NCBI GenBank assembly: GCA_027080445.1
Contig: JALWRY010000044.1
Span: 1 to 9,052, forward strand
Origin: Thiohalobacter sp.
GTDB taxonomy: Bacteria > Pseudomonadota > Gammaproteobacteria > DSM-19610
Direction of reading: 5' to 3'
DNA length: 9,052 bases
The notes beneath the pieces are model-generated. The model was given only the letters and a program-made list of their open reading frames with translations, had not been told where the DNA came from and did not search any database. A program made the position numbers and the translations under genes. Shown here piece by piece: positions 5,316 to 9,052 of the stretch. The stretch's first letter is position 1. Every line of letters begins with the position of its first letter.

Positions 5316-7118
5316 CTACTGGCCGCGCATGAACAGGGCGTCCAGCTCTCCCAGGCTGAAACGCACCCAGGTCGGACGGCCGTGGTTACACTGCCCGGCG
5401 CGCTCGGTACGCTCCATGTCGCGCAACAGGGCATTCATCTCGTCGAGGGTCAGATGCCGGTTGGCGCGTACCGAACCATGACAGGCCATAGTGGATAACA
5501 GTGCGTTAATGGCTTCCTCGATTCGCTGACTGCTGCCGTGAGTATTGAGGTCCGACAACACATCACGCACCAGCGCCTCGACATCGCCTTTCGCCAGCAA
5601 TGCCGGCACCTGCCGGATCACCAGCTGCTCCGGGCCCTGCCGGTCGATGTCGAAACCCAGCGCCGAAAACCTGTCCTGGCGCGTTTCCGCCAGCCCGGCC
5701 TCGGCGCGACTGACCGCCAGGCTCAAGGGCACCAGCAGGGGCTGGGAACGGATACCGTCCGCCGAAAAACCGTTTTTGAGGTGTTCGTAGGTAATACGTT
5801 CGTGGGCGGCGTGCATATCCACCAGCACCAGCCCCTGGGCATTCTCGGCAAGGATATAGACGCCTTTCAATTGTGCCAGGGCAAAACCCAGCGGGGGTAT
5901 CTGTGTACTGTCTCCCCCAGCGTCCCCTGAAGGACCTGTCGGTATACTGCCCCCCTCATTATCCTTACCCCTGTCCCCGTGCAATCGATCGTACTGGCCG
6001 AGTTGTTCCGCCACCGGTAAGGACAGCCCACCTTGCCGGGCTGTCGCCGTGGCGGCGTAGTGGCGCCCTGAACCCGGCAGTGGCTGTACGGGTTGCGGGG
6101 CCAGTTGGTCATCGGCCGGGCGCAGGTCGGCGAGGGCCTGGTGGAGGGTGCGGAACAGGAAGTCATGCACCAGCCGCGATTCACGGAAGCGCACCTCGGA
6201 CTTGGCGGGGTGTGCATTCACATCGACCGCCTTCGGGTCGAGTTCCAGGAACAGCACGAAGGCCGGGTGACGCCCGTGGAACAACACATCCTGGTAGGAC
6301 TGGCGCACGGCGTGCGCCAGCAGCTTGTCGCGAACCGGGCGACCGTTGACAAAAAAGAACTGCAAGTCCGCCTGACTGCGGGAGAAGGTCGGCTGGGCAA
6401 TCCAGCCGGACAGACGCAGCCCGGCGGCTTCATGTTCGATACGCAGCACCTGGTCCGCGAACGCGGCGCCGAGCAGGGTGCGGAGCCGTTCCAGTTGTGC
6501 GGCCTCCCCGCTTCCCGCACGCAGGTGGTAGTGTGGCTTGCGGTTCTTGCGCACACTGAGTTCGACATCCGGCCGGCTCAGGGCGACACGCTGGATCACC
6601 GCATCGAGGTATTTTTGTTCGGTCGTTTCCGTGCGCAGGAATTTGCGCCGCGCCGGCACGTTGAAAAACAGATCGCGCACTTCGATGGTGGTACCCGGTG
6701 GATGCGCCACCGGCTCGGGCGCCGGCGTCGCCTCACGGCCATCACCGCGCACCTGGCAGCCCTTGTCGCTGTCCTGGCTGCGCGACTGCACCAGCAGGCG
6801 TGATACCGAGGCGATACTGGGCAGGGCCTCGCCACGAAACCCCAGGCTCATCACCTGTTCCAGGTCCTCCAGCGAAGCGATCTTGCTGGTGGCGTGTCGC
6901 GACAGGGCCAGCCCGAGGTCGTCCGGGTGAATACCCCGCCCGTTGTCGCGCACCCGGATCAAACGCTTGCCGCCTTCCTCAATATCCACCTCGATACGTG
7001 TAGCGCCCGCATCGAGGCTGTTTTCCAGCAACTCCTTGAGCACGGATGCCGGCCGTTCAATGACCTCACCGGCGGCGATCTGGTTAACCAGCTGGGGCTC
7101 AAGGGCATGGATACGCAT
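5316..7118 (-). CDS. mutL: MutL, DNA mismatch repair ATPase, with nuclease-type metal-binding motifs
   Basis: MutL links mismatch recognition by MutS to strand incision. The 600-residue protein has the GHKL ATPase motifs KELLENSLDAGA (28-39), with catalytic Glu29, and DNGRGI (58-63). It also has ATSKI (76-80), GFRGEAL (93-99), and the second N-terminal domain with FFNVPARRKF (151-160) and VNGRPVRD (257-264). A Gly, Pro and Gln-rich linker (about 332-408) leads to the C-terminal dimerisation domain (409-600). That domain has DMHAAHERITYE (434-445), ACHGSVRA (545-552) and CNHGRP (577-582), the metal-site motifs of endonuclease-active MutL, which E. coli MutL lacks. The ATG at 7118 gives the standard N-terminus MRIHALEPQLVNQIAAGEV, but no Shine-Dalgarno is visible before it. 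It is followed by miaA after 8 bp. Confidence 0.97.
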   Translation of the reverse strand: MRIHALEPQLVNQIAAGEVIERPASVLKELLENSLDAGATRIEVDIEEGGKRLIRVRDNGRGIHPDDLGLALSRHATSKIASLEDLEQVMSLGFRGEALPSIASVSRLLVQSRSQDSDKGCQVRGDGREATPAPEPVAHPPGTTIEVRDLFFNVPARRKFLRTETTEQKYLDAVIQRVALSRPDVELSVRKNRKPHYHLRAGSGEAAQLERLRTLLGAAFADQVLRIEHEAAGLRLSGWIAQPTFSRSQADLQFFFVNGRPVRDKLLAHAVRQSYQDVLFHGRHPAFVLFLELDPKAVDVNAHPAKSEVRFRESRLVHDFLFRTLHQALADLRPADDQLAPQPVQPLPGSGRHYAATATARQGGLSLPVAEQLGQYDRLHGDRGKDNEGGSIPTGPSGDAGGDSTQIPPLGFALAQLKGVYILAENAQGLVLVDMHAAHERITYEHLKNGFSADGIRSQPLLVPLSLAVSRAEAGLAETRQDRFSALGFDIDRQGPEQLVIRQVPALLAKGDVEALVRDVLSDLNTHGSSQRIEEAINALLSTMACHGSVRANRHLTLDEMNALLRDMERTERAGQCNHGRPTWVRFSLGELDALFMRGQ

Positions 7119-7144
7119 GACGGAATGGTAACGTGAAAACTGCC

Positions 7145-7159
7145 GCCGGTGCGACCGGC
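7145..7159 (-). other. Small GC-rich hairpin in the amiB-mutL gap
   Basis: GCCGGT and ACCGGC form a six-base stem with a three-base loop, 12 bases after the amiB stop. A second GCCGGT copy just upstream could pair alternatively. No T tract follows directly (GGCAGTTTTC), so it is not a convincing terminator. Confidence 0.35.
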
Positions 7160-7170
7160 TGCGAGACCGG

Positions 7171-8478
7171 CTAACCGCCTTGCGACGGAATCGTCAGCAC
7201 ATTGCCCACCAGCAGACGGTCGCCCTTGAGGCGGTTGCTGTGACGCAGGGATGACATGCTCACGCCATAACGCTGGGCGATATCACTCAGGGTGTCGCCA
7301 CGGCGGACCGTATGACGGCGTGGCAAAGTCCGTTTTGCCAGGCGGGTCCCGGCCGGTGGGTTCAAGGTGTAATACTTGCGCAAGCCCCGGAAAATCGCGT
7401 TGGCAACTTTTTGCTGGTGCTTGCGGCTGCGCAAGCGGCGCTCTTCCGATGGATTGGAAATAAATGCCGTTTCCACCAGGATGGAAGGGATATCCGGCGA
7501 CTTCAGCACCACGAAGCCGGCATGCTGAACCTGCCGTTTATGTACCTTGCCGATCCGTTTGAGCTCAGACAGTATCTGGCTGGCAACACCGGTACTGGTT
7601 TCCAGCGTGGCCGTTTGCGCCAGGTCCAGCAACACCTCGGCGAGCAGGTCATCCTTGTCATCCAGGCTGACGCCGCCAACCAGATCCGCGGCATTTTCCC
7701 GTGCCGCCAACCAGCGCGCCATTTCCGACGAAGCGCCCCGCCGTGACAACACGTAGACGGACGAACCGCGGACACGACGATCCCGGAAGGCGTCGGCATG
7801 AATAGAAATAAACAGGTCGGCGCGATATTTGCGCGCCTTGTCGATACGTTTGCGCAGGCCGACATAATAGTCGCCGTTACGTATCATCACCGCTTTCATC
7901 CCCGGTTCCCTGTCGATCAGCGCCTTCAGCTTGCGCGCAATCTCCAGCACCACATCCTTTTCGCGTACGCCCTTTCGACCATGCGCACCCGGGTCTTCAC
8001 CACCGTGCCCTGCATCGACGGCGATAACCAGGTCGCGCAGCACCGCGGGTTTGACCTGCTTGACCGTCTTCGGCGTGTGTTGCTTTGCCTTGCCGGCGCT
8101 GAACAGATCGATCACCAGACGATGTCCATACTGATCGTTTGGCTTGAGGACAAAACTTTTGGGTTTGACCGGACCAGAAAGATCCAGCACCAAGCGCAGA
8201 TCGTCCTTGTTGCGTTTACCGCTGCGCAGGCCCCTGACCACCCCGCTGCGCTTGAGCTGCTTCACCAGCGATTTTTTGATGCTGGCGTGTTTCAGGTCCA
8301 CCACCAGCCGATCGGGACCTTTCAGGGTAAATAATTTGTGTTCGACCGGGCCAGTGACATCGAAAACGACACGTGTGCTGTCGGGCGCCGCCCACAGTCG
8401 CACGCCATTGATCTGCAACGCACCGGCATGGGCTATCGAGGTCAGCAGCAGAAACAGCAACAGGCCGAAGCGCTTCAA
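7171..8478 (-). CDS. amiB: AmiB-type N-acetylmuramoyl-L-alanine amidase (AMIN - amidase_3 - LysM)
   Basis: This periplasmic zinc amidase cleaves the amide between MurNAc and L-Ala to split daughter cells. The 435-residue precursor has a Sec signal peptide (KRFGLLLFLLLTSIAHA, cut about residue 18), an AMIN domain (about 20-125) and an amidase_3 domain (about 150-370). The zinc ligands are His158 (DAGHGG), Glu173 and His227 (SIHADA), with catalytic Glu336 in LVETAFISNPSEE. Residues about 265-305 form the extra helical segment (DDKDDLLAEVLLDLAQT) that blocks the active site in AmiB-type enzymes until an EnvC/NlpD-type activator binds. A LysM peptidoglycan-binding motif (HTVRRGDTLSDIAQRYGV, from 389) ends the protein, as in many non-enteric AmiB. 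The start is a TTG. The frame has a stop eight codons upstream, and AAGGA lies eight bases before the TTG. Confidence 0.96.
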   Translation of the reverse strand: MKRFGLLLFLLLTSIAHAGALQINGVRLWAAPDSTRVVFDVTGPVEHKLFTLKGPDRLVVDLKHASIKKSLVKQLKRSGVVRGLRSGKRNKDDLRLVLDLSGPVKPKSFVLKPNDQYGHRLVIDLFSAGKAKQHTPKTVKQVKPAVLRDLVIAVDAGHGGEDPGAHGRKGVREKDVVLEIARKLKALIDREPGMKAVMIRNGDYYVGLRKRIDKARKYRADLFISIHADAFRDRRVRGSSVYVLSRRGASSEMARWLAARENAADLVGGVSLDDKDDLLAEVLLDLAQTATLETSTGVASQILSELKRIGKVHKRQVQHAGFVVLKSPDIPSILVETAFISNPSEERRLRSRKHQQKVANAIFRGLRKYYTLNPPAGTRLAKRTLPRRHTVRRGDTLSDIAQRYGVSMSSLRHSNRLKGDRLLVGNVLTIPSQGG

Positions 8479-8491
8479 AATCGTGTTCCTT
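8476..8491 (-). promoter_or_regulatory. amiB: amiB ribosome-binding site and TTG start
   Basis: On the minus strand AAGGA is followed by eight bases and TTG AAG CGC TTC. An in-frame TAA lies just upstream and no ATG or GTG lies between, so TTG is the only start that preserves the basic n-region of the signal peptide. TTG starts are inefficient and may keep expression low. Confidence 0.75.
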
Positions 8492-8519
8492 TCCGGTTAT
8501 TTGGCGGCGTTAGCGTGAA

Positions 8520-8548
8520 GATATAGCGCATCCCGGCAGGAAATTCAA
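8520..8548 (-). promoter_or_regulatory. amiB: Candidate sigma-70 promoter for amiB(-mutL-miaA)
   Basis: On the minus strand TTGAAT (8548-8543) and TATATC (8525-8520) are separated by exactly 17 bases; each matches four of six consensus positions. The start would lie about 35 bases before the TTG. It sits downstream of the palindromic repeat that may terminate tsaE transcription, which fits a need for a separate promoter. Confidence 0.5.
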
Positions 8549-8557
8549 CAAATTTCC
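8539..8557. promoter_or_regulatory. Perfect dyad over the -35 region of the amiB promoter
   Basis: GGAAATT and AATTTCC form a perfect seven-base inverted repeat with a five-base centre. It covers the putative -35 hexamer, the place expected for a repressor or activator site, although AT-rich dyads arise easily by chance. No known operator is recognised. Confidence 0.4.
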
Positions 8558-8607
8558 TTAAATCTCACCGAGATAGCCCCAATACCTCGTAATTCAAGTG
8601 AAGGCAC

Positions 8608-8675
8608 GAAAAATCGGGGTCAGAACCCGGTTTTCTCTAATATTAGAAAGTATTGAGTTCTGACCCCGGTTTTTC
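8608..8675. repeat. 68-bp palindromic repeat (REP/MITE-like) at the tsaE 3' end
   Basis: The arms at 8608-8626 and 8657-8675 match at 18 of 19 positions, built around CGGGGTCAGAAC and its complement GTTCTGACCCCG with flanking A5 and T5. The centre holds a second perfect palindrome, TCTAATATTAGA (8636-8647). GGGGTCAGA/TCTGACCCC units recur between genes in many gammaproteobacterial genomes, as far as I recall often near IS200-like/REP-associated transposases; that link is memory, not shown here. Read from either strand, the GC-rich stem is followed by a T5 run, so it may also terminate transcription in both directions, despite a long loop. Confidence 0.75.
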
Positions 8676-9052
8676 CGGGTGAGATGCTTGCAACGAGGAA
8701 GCAATCTGCTCTCCCCTGGCCGTACACGCCTCCAGTGTCAGTCGCCTTCCGCGCCCTTCAACCGTTATGTGGATGTGTACATCCGGCTCCGGCAACAGAC
8801 CTTCACCCCGTTGCGGCCACTCGATCAGGCAGACACTCTCGCCGTCGAACAGGTCGCGTATACCGATCCACTCCAGTTCCTCCGGGTCTGATAATCGATA
8901 GAGATCAAGGTGATACAGATTCCCACGAGCAGTCTGGTAGGGTTCGATCAGGGTATAGGTCGGGCTCTTCACCGGCCCCTGGTGACCCAGTCCGCGCAGG
9001 TAACCGCGCACCAGCGTGGTCTTGCCGGCGCCGAGGTCGCCGTGCAGGAACA
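8643..9052 (-). CDS. tsaE: TsaE, tRNA t6A biosynthesis ATPase (5' end outside window)
   Basis: TsaE works with TsaB, TsaD and TsaC to make N6-threonylcarbamoyladenosine at A37 of ANN-decoding tRNAs; its ATPase activity resets the TsaBD complex. The visible 135 residues run from FLHGDLGAGKTTLVRGYL, containing the Walker A motif GDLGAGKT. SPTYTLIEPY, HLDLYRL, EWIGIRDLFD and the Walker B-like VCLIEWPQRGEGLLP follow, all in family order. Only about 25-30 N-terminal residues should be missing. The in-frame GTG at 9011 falls after the P-loop and is not the start. The C-terminus is odd: the last ten residues (EKPGSELNTF) and the TAA are encoded by the palindromic repeat at 8608-8675. Position before amiB matches E. 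coli. Confidence 0.95.
   Translation of the reverse strand, partial: FLHGDLGAGKTTLVRGYLRGLGHQGPVKSPTYTLIEPYQTARGNLYHLDLYRLSDPEELEWIGIRDLFDGESVCLIEWPQRGEGLLPEPDVHIHITVEGRGRRLTLEACTARGEQIASSLQASHPEKPGSELNTF

Noticed and set aside
6093..6803. 236-codon plus-strand frame opposite mutL
   Set aside because: It is antisense to the conserved MutL ATPase and linker coding region and has no recognisable domain.
8562..8574. ATCTC/GAGAT mini-dyad upstream of amiB
   Set aside because: A five-base stem with a three-base loop is expected by chance in this length of sequence and has no supporting context.
9009..9011. GTG as start of the tsaE product
   Set aside because: The frame continues upstream to the window edge and encodes the Walker A motif GDLGAGKT, so this GTG is an internal valine codon.

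Overview
The window holds a minus-strand housekeeping gene cluster typical of Gammaproteobacteria. In transcription order, from high to low coordinates, it reads tsaE (5' end cut by the window) - amiB - mutL - miaA - hfq - hflX - hflK - hflC - DUF2065 (yjeT-like) - hisZ (only the first 15 codons). The block tsaE-amiB-mutL-miaA-hfq-hflX-hflK-hflC has the same order as the E. coli hfq superoperon. Two traits point away from enterics and towards a Pseudomonas-like or environmental (for example sulfur-oxidiser-like) gammaproteobacterium. The gene after DUF2065 starts like HisZ rather than PurA, and MutL carries the metal-binding nuclease motifs found in MutH-independent species. The sequence is moderately GC-rich. 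I cannot name a genus.

Right part (about 4366-9052): tsaE (tRNA t6A synthesis), then a 164-bp gap with a palindromic repeat and a likely amiB promoter, then amiB (cell-division amidase, TTG start), mutL (mismatch repair) and miaA (tRNA i6A37 synthesis). The mutL-miaA gap is 8 bp, so those two are probably co-transcribed and coupled.

Middle part (3909-4365): hfq, the RNA chaperone gene, has a 137-bp upstream region with its own promoter candidate. An A-rich (ARN)5 tract overlaps its Shine-Dalgarno site. A strong hairpin in the hfq-hflX gap overlaps the hflX ribosome-binding region.

Left part (1-3926): hflX (ribosome-splitting GTPase), then hflK and hflC overlapping by one base (TAATG). These encode the membrane SPFH complex that controls FtsH. 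A 237-bp gap follows. It contains a 166-bp imperfect palindrome (probable MITE or large repeat), a perfect -10 hexamer and a strong hairpin with a T8 tract just before the small membrane-protein gene DUF2065. hisZ follows.

The protein-coding content is conventional. The less ordinary material is between genes: two different palindromic repeats, each placed exactly at the 3' end of a gene (one supplies the last ten codons and the stop of tsaE), and several RNA-structure or promoter arrangements. I found no phage, defence, CRISPR, tRNA or rRNA genes, and no evidence for a previously undescribed multi-gene system.
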